From: Salegentibacter sp. 24
Lineage (GTDB): Bacteria > Bacteroidota > Bacteroidia > Flavobacteriales > Flavobacteriaceae
Direction of reading: 5' to 3'
Assembly (NCBI RefSeq): GCF_004362395.1
Contig: NZ_SNWE01000021.1
Span: forward strand, 1 to 64,000
DNA length: 64,000 nucleotides
How positions within the stretch are numbered: position 1 is the stretch's first letter; each line of letters opens with the position of its first letter. Below the pieces are notes generated by a model that was not told the origin of the DNA, did no database searches, and saw only the letters and a program-made list of their open reading frames with translations. The position numbers and the translations under genes are program-made. This document shows, piece after piece, positions 57,244-63,755 of this stretch.

Positions 57244-57302
57244 TAAAACGATACTGAAATTTGAATGGATTTGATGGAATTTGAAACGAAAACAGCAAAA
57301 AA

Positions 57303-58175
57303 ATGGAAAACATAGAAACATCAAAAAGCTGGGAAAAAGCTCGTAATATTTGCATCGTAAAAACGCTTGCAAAATTAGGGCACTTTCCCAGCAGGAAAAC
57401 GGAAAAAGAAGCTTGGTTTCTGAGTCCCCTGCGGTCAGAAACGCAAGCCTCTTTTAGCGTCTCTCTACACAAGAACCTATGGTATGACTTCGGAATGGGC
57501 AAAGGTGGTTCCATCATTGACCTTATTATGGAAATGAAATCCTGCACTATAAATGAAGCGCTGGAATACTTGATGAACGATAGGACTGCATTTTCCTTCA
57601 GACCACTAAAAACTGAAGGTCGTTGGAAGCAAGCAGAAATTCGAATTCTGGATGTAGAAGATATCTACCTGCAGGGACTAATTGATTATCTAAAATCTCG
57701 GAATATACCTCTGGAGGTTGGCAATAATTACTGCAAACAGATTTGGTATAACTGTAAAGGGAAGCGGTTTTTTGCGATCGGGCTTCAAAACCATCTAGGA
57801 GGCTGGGAACTTCGAAATAAATATTTTAAAAACTCCAGTAGCCCTAAAACCTTTTCCCTCATTGAAAACGATTCCAAACAGCTACTCATCACGGAAGGGA
57901 TGTTTGATATGCTATCACTGGCTACCATTGATGAAGATTTAGTACAAAGTTCAGATAGTATCATTTTAAATTCCCTGGCTTTTATAAAGCGGATCGAATC
58001 TTTGATTCCAAAATATAAGCGGGTTTTACTCTTCCTGGATAATGATCCCGCTGGTAAAAAAGCAACGGCTTCGCTTTTAAACCAATATAACCATATCACC
58101 GATCACAGTGATTCTTATAAAGATTATGTAGATCTCAATGAAAAATTAAAAGATGAAAAAGCCTGGAAAAAATAA
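57303..58175 (+). CDS. Toprim domain DNA primase-like protein
   Basis: A 290-residue protein. The N-terminal DnaG zinc-domain-like region (about residues 1-90: 'EAWFLSPLRSETQASFSVSL', 'NLWYDFGMGKGGSIIDLIME') keeps the fold pattern but lacks the Cys/His ligands. The toprim domain (about 195-275) shows 'LLITEGMFDMLSL' (catalytic Glu) and 'VLLFLDNDPAGKKA' (DxD). It probably primes the element's DNA synthesis. Its end overlaps the mobC-like gene by 23 nt. Confidence 0.87.
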   Translation: MENIETSKSWEKARNICIVKTLAKLGHFPSRKTEKEAWFLSPLRSETQASFSVSLHKNLWYDFGMGKGGSIIDLIMEMKSCTINEALEYLMNDRTAFSFRPLKTEGRWKQAEIRILDVEDIYLQGLIDYLKSRNIPLEVGNNYCKQIWYNCKGKRFFAIGLQNHLGGWELRNKYFKNSSSPKTFSLIENDSKQLLITEGMFDMLSLATIDEDLVQSSDSIILNSLAFIKRIESLIPKYKRVLLFLDNDPAGKKATASLLNQYNHITDHSDSYKDYVDLNEKLKDEKAWKK

Positions 58176-58695
58176 GGATCAAGTAGGAGGTAAAAGTAAA
58201 ATAAGCTGGGAAGAAGCTTTGGCTAATACCAAGAGACAACACGATAAAATGTATGGCAGAATAGATCAAAAAGCTGAGTTGGAAAAGAAGGAGCTTAAAC
58301 TATCTGTACCGACTTTGGAAGGGAATGCAAGATGTGTGCCTGTGGGCACAATCTTGATTGCTCCCGGTGGTCGCAATGAAAAAAAAGAGAGGTTTAAGGG
58401 GAAAAGTGAATGGATAAAATTCAGATGTTCTATATACGAAAAGAAGATGCTCAGGATCAAAGCGAAACAAAGCGGACTTACTTTAAGTGAGTTTTGCAGA
58501 AAGGCTGTTTATGAAAAAGAGATCAAAGAACGGCTTTCTGATGATCATATCGAGATCTATAAAACCCTCCATAAATTTCATAATAACTTTAAATCTATCG
58601 GGAATATGTACCGGAAGAAAAATCCTAAACTGACCAGGGAAGTTTATGGACTGGCCAATTTGATCAAAGCTCATCTTGAAAAGTTGAGAGGATGA
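58153..58695 (+). CDS. MobC-like relaxosome accessory protein
   Basis: A 180-residue basic protein. The C-terminal half carries a ribbon-helix-helix style region ('WIKFRCSIYEKKMLRIKAKQSGLTLSEFCRKAVY') followed by a helical tail ('LHKFHNNFKSIGNMYRKKNP') typical of Bacteroidota MobC proteins. These bind near oriT and help the relaxase. It overlaps the primase gene upstream and the relaxase gene downstream (ATGA). Confidence 0.85.
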   Translation: MKKPGKNKDQVGGKSKISWEEALANTKRQHDKMYGRIDQKAELEKKELKLSVPTLEGNARCVPVGTILIAPGGRNEKKERFKGKSEWIKFRCSIYEKKMLRIKAKQSGLTLSEFCRKAVYEKEIKERLSDDHIEIYKTLHKFHNNFKSIGNMYRKKNPKLTREVYGLANLIKAHLEKLRG

Positions 58696-59561
58696 TCGGG
58701 AAAGGAAAAGCGATATCGCATACCCAGGCTTCGATGGCCTATGGCTGGAACCAGGAGAAAGATGCCGAGGTAGTCTATTCGCAAAATATTACCGGGGACA
58801 CGCCTAAGGAAGTAACGGCAGAATTTAGGATTACCCAGGAACTTAATGAAAACTGTGAAAAGAACACCCTCTCTTTTGTACTAAGTCCAACTATAGATGA
58901 TGGGAAATATTTGGAGAAGAAAGAGCTATCCAGGATCTGTGAGCAATTTATGAAACAGATGAATTTGAAAGACCGGCAGGCCATTGCCTTTGTTCACCGG
59001 GATAAAGCGCATAAGCATATTCATCTTTATGTGAACCGGATTGATTTTAAAGGGGTAGCCTACAATGATAGCTTTATTGGAAAACGAAGTCAACTGGCTG
59101 CAGAGAAAGTAGCTGAGAAAATGCAGCTGACTACCGTAAAACAGGTGCAGTGGGAAAAGCAGCATAATCTTTCTGCTATTCGTTCTGAAATCAAAAGGCG
59201 TCACGATCTCACGATGCAGCAGTTTAAACCAAGAACGTTCCAGGATTATATAAAGGGAATGGAAACGAATGGCGTGAAGGTGATTCCCTCGATCAATAAA
59301 GCGAATAAGCTGCAGGGCTTTCGGTTTGAATTTGATAAATATAATTTAAAAGGAAGCGAAGTGCACCGCTCAATGACCGGAGGCAATATTGGAAAATCCC
59401 TGGCTTCAGAAAAAAGTATGTCTAGCTTCCTAAAGGAAAATACCCAGCTAAAACTTGCCGGCAAAACGGTAGAGCTTTCTACCGGGATGACCAAAGCAAT
59501 TGCAAAACATGTAATTAAGAAAATAATCTCTAAAGGTATGGATGCCGGGATGGGATTCTAA
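58692..59561 (+). CDS. Relaxase/mobilization nuclease
   Basis: A 289-residue DNA-nicking enzyme. The metal-binding 'HKHIHLYVNRID' is the HxHxxxN relaxase motif III, and 'SMAYGWNQEKDAEVVY' near the N-terminus is in the position of motif I, with Tyr as nucleophile candidate. It starts conjugal transfer at oriT. The small size and the neighbours fit a mobilizable element that borrows a transfer apparatus, since no type IV secretion genes are present in the window. Confidence 0.9.
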   Translation: MIGKGKAISHTQASMAYGWNQEKDAEVVYSQNITGDTPKEVTAEFRITQELNENCEKNTLSFVLSPTIDDGKYLEKKELSRICEQFMKQMNLKDRQAIAFVHRDKAHKHIHLYVNRIDFKGVAYNDSFIGKRSQLAAEKVAEKMQLTTVKQVQWEKQHNLSAIRSEIKRRHDLTMQQFKPRTFQDYIKGMETNGVKVIPSINKANKLQGFRFEFDKYNLKGSEVHRSMTGGNIGKSLASEKSMSSFLKENTQLKLAGKTVELSTGMTKAIAKHVIKKIISKGMDAGMGF

Positions 59562-59572
59562 AAATTCGTATT

Positions 59573-59872
59573 ATGGCAAAATTAGAACAACTTAGTGAAC
59601 TGCTGGTTTCAGAAATCAGCCAGTTTGAAAAAACATTACAAAGGTTGGAAAGAATCCAGAAGGAGAAGATCGGAATTGATACTGCTGATTTTGAAATGGT
59701 GCTCTTGAAACACCAGGAAAAGATGGAAAAAGATTTTAATCAATATTCATTAGAAATGAAATCGCTTGGGGTGAAACTAAGAGAGGCTAAAGCCTATCCG
59801 GTGTGGGCTTTGACCTTGTTTACGGTTTCTCTAATGACTAACGTAGTTTTGATCTTTCTATTAATTTCTTAA
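59573..59872 (+). CDS. Small coiled-coil membrane protein of the mobilizable element
   Basis: A 99-residue protein with a helical N-terminal part (about 1-70, Glu/Lys/Gln rich) and one C-terminal membrane helix (about 79-98). Such a gene often follows the relaxase in Bacteroidota mobilizable elements. Function unknown; perhaps it helps dock the relaxosome to the membrane. It lies 11 bp after the relaxase stop. Confidence 0.7.
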   Translation: MAKLEQLSELLVSEISQFEKTLQRLERIQKEKIGIDTADFEMVLLKHQEKMEKDFNQYSLEMKSLGVKLREAKAYPVWALTLFTVSLMTNVVLIFLLIS

Positions 59873-60103
59873 ACCTTTATTGGGCATAAGCGTATTCGGA
59901 GATAATAATATCAGCTGTAATACTCAATTCGTAATTATATTATAGTGCGGATTAACGTGTATTTCTTGGTACCAATCCCAATATTACCATCAAATCCAGG
60001 ATCTCGAATTATTTGAACTGCTTTCCATTAAAAATAGGTTTTCTAATTAAAGTGCCCATACATAAATAAGTTTTGCTTGGAAAGAATTGGAAAAATTGGG
60101 ATT

Positions 60104-60631
60104 CTAGAAGTTCATACATGCGGTACAATCAGGTTCCCCGGTGAGTTGGCCGTTTTCATCAATTTTATATTTACAGCATTCATTAAATCGTTGTTTTAAA
60201 TAGTCTTTTGTTCTCCTAATCCGCGCTTTTACATTAGGCAGACTAATATTTAATTCACGGGCGGTTTCGGTTTGGGTTTTACCTTTGAAGTAAACCAGAT
60301 CAATTACCGCCTTATAATGGGAAGGCAATTCTTCAATAAAACGATCGAAACAACAAATATCCTGGTATTCTTCAGCCACGGCTGTTTTTTCGCTTTCTAA
60401 ATGGACTACGTATTTATTTTCTCTTTTGAAATAATCATTAAGCTCATTTCGTACAATTTGAAATATCCAGGCCCTTACTTTTCCGGGACTCTCTAATTGA
60501 TGCAGATTCTTATGAGCTTTAAAAAAGGTATTCTGAAAAATATCTTTCGCGGCCGTTTTATTCTTAGCCTTTTTAAGGATAAAAAAATAAACTTCCTCAC
60601 GATGCTTTCTCCATATTTCCTGCGTATCCAT
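60104..60631 (-). CDS. sigZ: RNA polymerase sigma factor SigZ-type (ECF)
   Basis: A 175-residue ECF sigma factor. I start it at the ATG at 60631 (MDTQEIWRKHREEVYFFILK). Sigma region 2 lies at about 10-75 ('DIFQNTFFKAHKNLHQL', 'VRAWIFQIVRNELNDYFKR') and region 4 at about 100-150 ('VIDLVYFKGKTQTETARELNISLPNVKARI'). A short Cys-containing C-terminal tail follows (CCK, then DCTAC), a mark of the SigZ group. It is preceded on the same strand by a Cys-rich metallothionein-like gene, so a link to metals or thiol stress is likely. Confidence 0.9.
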   Translation of the reverse strand: MDTQEIWRKHREEVYFFILKKAKNKTAAKDIFQNTFFKAHKNLHQLESPGKVRAWIFQIVRNELNDYFKRENKYVVHLESEKTAVAEEYQDICCFDRFIEELPSHYKAVIDLVYFKGKTQTETARELNISLPNVKARIRRTKDYLKQRFNECCKYKIDENGQLTGEPDCTACMNF

Positions 60632-60673
60632 ACTCAAATATAAAGATTTAGTAAGCTACTTCGGGCGAGCTCA

Positions 60674-60750
60674 CGAAGCATTTAGAATTAATTTTTGATT
60701 TCGAGGTATCCCGGATGCTTCAATACGGGTATTTATCCCGAAACTTCGCA
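60674..60750. repeat. Possible decayed copy of the dispersed hairpin repeat
   Basis: GAAGCATTTAGAATTAATTT and the following TTGATTTCGAGG match the first half of the repeats at 48354 and 51162. The second half instead has CCCGGAT and CGGGTATTTATCCCG hairpins. Only partial similarity, so a low call. Confidence 0.35.
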
Positions 60751-60763
60751 ACGATATCCTAAG

Positions 60764-60788
60764 AAGGCTGCCCATTAAGACAGCCTTT
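60764..60788. terminator. Terminator of the Cys-rich protein gene
   Basis: AAGGCTG pairs with CAGCCTT across a 10-base loop, with T-rich sequence on the plus side and CTT on the minus side. It lies just beyond the stop of the minus-strand gene at 60792. Confidence 0.6.
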
Positions 60789-60791
60789 TAT

Positions 60792-60908
60792 TTAGTTACA
60801 GCAACTACATTTATTGCAATCACAGGTTTCGCAAGGACAGGTATTTTCTTTGCAGCTTACACAATTACAGTTTGTACAGTCACAATTGGTGCATTTACAA
60901 GTATTCAT
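60792..60908 (-). CDS. Metallothionein-like Cys-rich small protein
   Basis: A 38-residue product with 14 Cys, arranged mostly as CxC and CxxC pairs (MNTCKCTNCDCTNCNCVSCK at the N-terminus and a CSCCN end). The frame runs cleanly from ATG at 60908 to TAA and a terminator follows. The composition strongly suggests binding of several zinc, copper or cadmium ions in the cytoplasm. It lies on the same strand as, and before, the SigZ gene. The assignment is by composition; no known family was matched. Confidence 0.75.
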   Translation of the reverse strand: MNTCKCTNCDCTNCNCVSCKENTCPCETCDCNKCSCCN

Positions 60909-61059
60909 AATTTCACAGATTTATGATTTATAAGGTAGACTGGAAATAACGAAAAAGGATACTCTTATTATTAAAAAATAATAAATAGATGTTTCTGAAA
61001 AGGTGCGCTAGCAAATATTTAAAACAAGCTATTCTAATGGGGAAGCTTATAGTTAGTAA

Positions 61060-62055
61060 TTAATGGCGAGATATAAGATTGACTATTACCTTGATCATCA
61101 TTTCTTTATCGCCTGGGTGGCTTTCAGCAATTAATAAGGTCAATGCCACCAAAGCATTGTCCGGGATTACTTTATTCCCGGTTTGGGTATAAAGTATTTG
61201 ATTTCGGTCTAGAAACCAGACAAATAAAAATGCGGCAATTCGTTTGTTTCCATCGGAAAATGAATGATTTTTGACCACAAAATACAGCAAGTGAGCTGCT
61301 TTTTCTTCGGTTGTGGGATAGAGATCCTCCCCTCCAAAAGTTTGATATATATTCTCCAGGGAGCCCTTAAAGGAATCGTCCTTCTCACGGCCAAAAAGTC
61401 CTTCAAATTTTGTTTGTCTTCCTAGTTCATCTATTGCTTTTCGCGCTTCATTGTAGGTGATTTGAAAAACTTCGCGACTTCCTTCCTCAGGTACCTCCAG
61501 CCGCTGGTGGTCATAATCATCCAATAAATCCAGGGCGCGAGAATACTGGGCAATAATTTTTATTAGTCCGACTGATTCATCAGTATTAAGATCGTGTTCA
61601 GAAATAACTTTTTCCTGCAAACGAACTACGTTTTTTAGTTCGTCGAGCTGGCGGGTTTTTTCTCGAAGTATTTTTTCATTGATGGAATATCCCTGTAGTA
61701 AGAATTCCTTTAGAACTTTATTAGCCCATTGTCTAAATAGAATACCGCGTTTAGAGTTAACCCGATAACCCACAGATATTACTACATCTAAATTATAGTG
61801 CATTCTATCTCTGGCTACTTCTCTCTTTCCTTCCCGTTGAACCGTTCGGAATTTCCGAACAGTTGAATTATCATCTAACTCACCAGATGAGAATATGTGC
61901 TTAATGTGTTCACTAATATTAGCCTTACTTGATTCAAATAATGCGATCATTTGAGCTTGGGTAAGCCAAACCGTTTCTTCTTCAAGTCTTACATCAATTT
62001 GAGTTTGCCCGGTCTCTGTTTTATAAATCAGTATTTGATCCTGTTGCGATTCCAT
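61060..62055 (-). CDS. RhuM-Fic/DOC fusion protein
   Basis: A 331-residue protein. The N-terminal RhuM domain (about residues 10-115) has 'ETVWLTQAQMIALFESSKANISEHI' and 'YNLDVVISVGYRVNSKRGILFRQWA'. A helical linker leads to a Fic/DOC domain (about 185-325) with 'HSFSDGNKRIAAFLF', the HxFxDGNKR loop. The family is often called virulence protein RhuM. It may modify a target with a nucleotide, and the RhuM part may bind DNA. It is commonly found on genomic islands. It lies just downstream of the gRNA/dCas12f locus on the same strand. Confidence 0.92.
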   Translation of the reverse strand: MESQQDQILIYKTETGQTQIDVRLEEETVWLTQAQMIALFESSKANISEHIKHIFSSGELDDNSTVRKFRTVQREGKREVARDRMHYNLDVVISVGYRVNSKRGILFRQWANKVLKEFLLQGYSINEKILREKTRQLDELKNVVRLQEKVISEHDLNTDESVGLIKIIAQYSRALDLLDDYDHQRLEVPEEGSREVFQITYNEARKAIDELGRQTKFEGLFGREKDDSFKGSLENIYQTFGGEDLYPTTEEKAAHLLYFVVKNHSFSDGNKRIAAFLFVWFLDRNQILYTQTGNKVIPDNALVALTLLIAESHPGDKEMMIKVIVNLISRH

Positions 62056-62232
62056 AATCCTTTCAGAATATAAATTATTAGTAGCTTCTTGATTTCGAAT
62101 TGAATATAAACATTTTAATTATAGGGTAGTTTTAGGGGGAGTAACAACTTAAGGCAAAATTTTCTCCATATGAATATTACTGATTTGCTATGCAGGAATA
62201 TTTAATTTCCTTTTAGAATTTCCCCTTAACTA

Positions 62233-62276
62233 GATTATTTAAGTGAGTGAGATTTCACCCCCACCAGTACAAGCTC
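62233..62276 (-). ncRNA. Degenerate third gRNA scaffold remnant
   Basis: The minus strand keeps ATGAG, CTTGTAC, GGTGA-like and CACTCACTTAAAT blocks in the same order as the two intact scaffolds, but with deletions. The downstream half is not recognisable. It is preceded by another shortened copy of the effector gene tail (about 62284-62333). Probably a dead unit. Confidence 0.45.
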
Positions 62277-62348
62277 ATAATTTAATCAAATAAGTACCGA
62301 CCTTGTATTTTATTTTGGTTATCAGTTCATAACCTTTGTTCCTTAAAA

Positions 62349-62446
62349 CCTAAAAGGTTAATAGGGGAAGGCCTTTGTTGTATATGCTGTGTGCATTTAG
62401 TGAGTGCTATTAGGGACCTCACCTTACGGGTGTACAAGTACCCTCA
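62349..62446 (-). ncRNA. Candidate guide RNA scaffold 2
   Basis: A roughly 98-nt unit, about 90% identical to scaffold 1. It begins ATGAGGGTACTTGTACACCC (hairpin GGGT/ACCC), then a GTGAG...CTCAC stem. A TGCACACAGCA hairpin and an AACCTTTTAGGTT hairpin close it. Sequence after it reads TTTTAAGGAACAAAGG and then joins a decayed effector-gene tail. Non-coding and conserved between copies, it is best explained as the RNA partner of the adjacent Cas12f-like protein. Confidence 0.65.
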
Positions 62447-62548
62447 TATTCGAATTTTATCTACTATAGGTTCAATTCCGGTTTTGTCGAGCGTCATTTA
62501 TTTTGGTTATCAGTCCATAATAATTCCAGTTCCTTTGTTCATTTAAAC

Positions 62549-62644
62549 TTAAAAGGTTAATAGGGAAGGCTTTGTTGTATATGCTGCCTGCATTTAGTGA
62601 GTGCTATTAAAGACCTCACCTTTCGGGTGTACAAGCACCCTCAT
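62549..62644 (-). ncRNA. Candidate guide RNA scaffold 1
   Basis: It lies 8 nt after the stop of the dead Cas12f-like gene, on the same strand. The start is ATGAGGGTGCTTGTACACCC, a perfect GGGTG/CACCC hairpin. GTGAG/CTCAC forms a second stem, GGC/GCC and AAGG/CCTT pairs follow, and the unit ends near AACCTTTTAAG. The 3' flank reads TTTAAATGAACAAAGG, then sequence shared with the gene tail. CRISPR repeats often end in GAAC, so the guide may start with AAAGG. The placement matches gRNAs of TnpB and Cas12f-like systems. Confidence 0.7.
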
Positions 62645-62652
62645 AAATTAAT

Positions 62653-63753
62653 TTAATCCACTATAAGTTCAATACCAGCTTTTTCGGCCTTGTATTTTAT
62701 TTTGGTCATCAATTCGTAATAATTCCAGTTCCTTAAAATAAATCCGTCTTCTTTTTTGGCAATTTCCATTTTATCTTCCTGGTTTAATAAAATGAGTGTC
62801 CCCGCTTGTTGTTTAATACAAAAATCAATGAGCTTCCGGCTATATACATGCAAGCGATTACCTACATAGTTTTTTTCCTTTTCGTGGAATCTATCCACTG
62901 CTTTTGTTTTGCGTTTACGACCCTTTCCCGATCTGCAATAAGTAGCACCGTTTTGTGCCCTTTTTAGAGAAGACTGTATGGCAAGCCTTCTAAATAGAAA
63001 TTCTTCTCGACTGCCAATACTAAGTTTTTCTTTACCGGATTTGACTATAATAGGATACTCCATAGATAAAGAAGCTTCTGCAATTATTTCCGGTTTCAGT
63101 TTATGCTTCTCTTTCTCAACCTCAAAAACGGCTAACCAATAAATTTTTTGATTTTTAAGTTGAAGTTTAGAGGCGCAAAGTTTGATTTGGCCGGCCACTA
63201 CCTGTTCCAGTAGGCTTCGTTTATCGGTATAATCTTTTCCTAAATAAGCTTTCAAGGGAACGGAGAATAATCGAAAACAGAAGGTCTTTTTTTCTTCTTT
63301 ATAACATAAGCGCTGAATACCTCTCGTTCCAAAAGGAAAAGCGATATCCCTCCTAAAATTAGCCAGGGAGCGTTCCCCACTCCTATAAGACGATAGGTCA
63401 TTCCTAAAGCTGCTCATTATATTATTATTCAGGTTGGATAGAATATTGGTAGGGATTTCCCCTTTAAAACGATCGGATACCACCCGGTAGGTGCAGTTGG
63501 TTTTTGAAAAATTGAGTATGCCGTCTTCAGCTTTTTTTTCATCCGCTAACCTATATTTTATTCTTTCCGATAAATAAAAGAATTCCTTGATCATTTCCTG
63601 TACGTAGAGATGTGCAACAATGAGATTAGCCGCCCTGTAGCTTCGGTTCTGCCAGCGGTACAGGGTCTCAAGAGCCTCCCTTTTTTCTTCTTTGGTGGGG
63701 GCATCCACCTGCAGCTGGATTTTCCGGGTGAGTTTTATCGTTTCTTTTCCCAT
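62653..63753 (-). CDS. Nuclease-dead Cas12f/TnpB homologue (dCas12f-like)
   Basis: A 366-residue RNA-guided effector homologue. The N-terminal REC/WED-like half is about 1-215 and the RuvC-like half about 220-366. Family landmarks are 'LSIGSREEFLFRRLAIQ', 'GKGRKRKTKAVDRFHEKEKN', 'HVYSRKLIDFCIKQQAGTLI' and 'WNYYELMTKIKYKAEKAGIE'. The catalytic sites are gone: the RuvC-I GxDxG strand reads EASLSM (Ser228 at the Asp position), the RuvC-II Glu position is Leu323, and the protein stops at IELIVD, before the zinc finger and RuvC-III Asp. It starts 2 nt after the sigma gene stop, and gRNA-like scaffolds follow. It probably binds DNA without cutting and recruits the partner sigma factor. Confidence 0.88.
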   Translation of the reverse strand: MGKETIKLTRKIQLQVDAPTKEEKREALETLYRWQNRSYRAANLIVAHLYVQEMIKEFFYLSERIKYRLADEKKAEDGILNFSKTNCTYRVVSDRFKGEIPTNILSNLNNNIMSSFRNDLSSYRSGERSLANFRRDIAFPFGTRGIQRLCYKEEKKTFCFRLFSVPLKAYLGKDYTDKRSLLEQVVAGQIKLCASKLQLKNQKIYWLAVFEVEKEKHKLKPEIIAEASLSMEYPIIVKSGKEKLSIGSREEFLFRRLAIQSSLKRAQNGATYCRSGKGRKRKTKAVDRFHEKEKNYVGNRLHVYSRKLIDFCIKQQAGTLILLNQEDKMEIAKKEDGFILRNWNYYELMTKIKYKAEKAGIELIVD

Positions 63754-63755
63754 GA

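Larger units (their letters stand above)
62223..62735 (-). repeat. Tandem array of effector-gene tail plus gRNA scaffold
   Basis: Three tandem units. Unit 1 is the real 3' end of the dcas12f-like gene (about 62653-62735) plus scaffold 1. Unit 2 holds a decayed copy of that gene tail (about 62455-62535) plus scaffold 2. Unit 3 holds a shorter tail copy (about 62284-62333) plus a scaffold remnant. Periods are about 198 and 170 bp between scaffold starts. The gene-tail copies contain shifts and stops and do not code. Short AAGGAAC homology sits at the junctions, suggesting slippage or recombination there. Confidence 0.8.

Noticed and set aside
58153-59561. Plasmid integrated whole, with a type IV secretion system
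   Set aside because: No VirB/Tra proteins are seen; the content supports only a mobilizable backbone.
62223-62652. Canonical CRISPR array
   Set aside because: Only two intact units and one remnant, periods of about 200 and 170 bp, and the inserts are decayed gene tail, not short unique spacers. No cas1 or cas2 is present.
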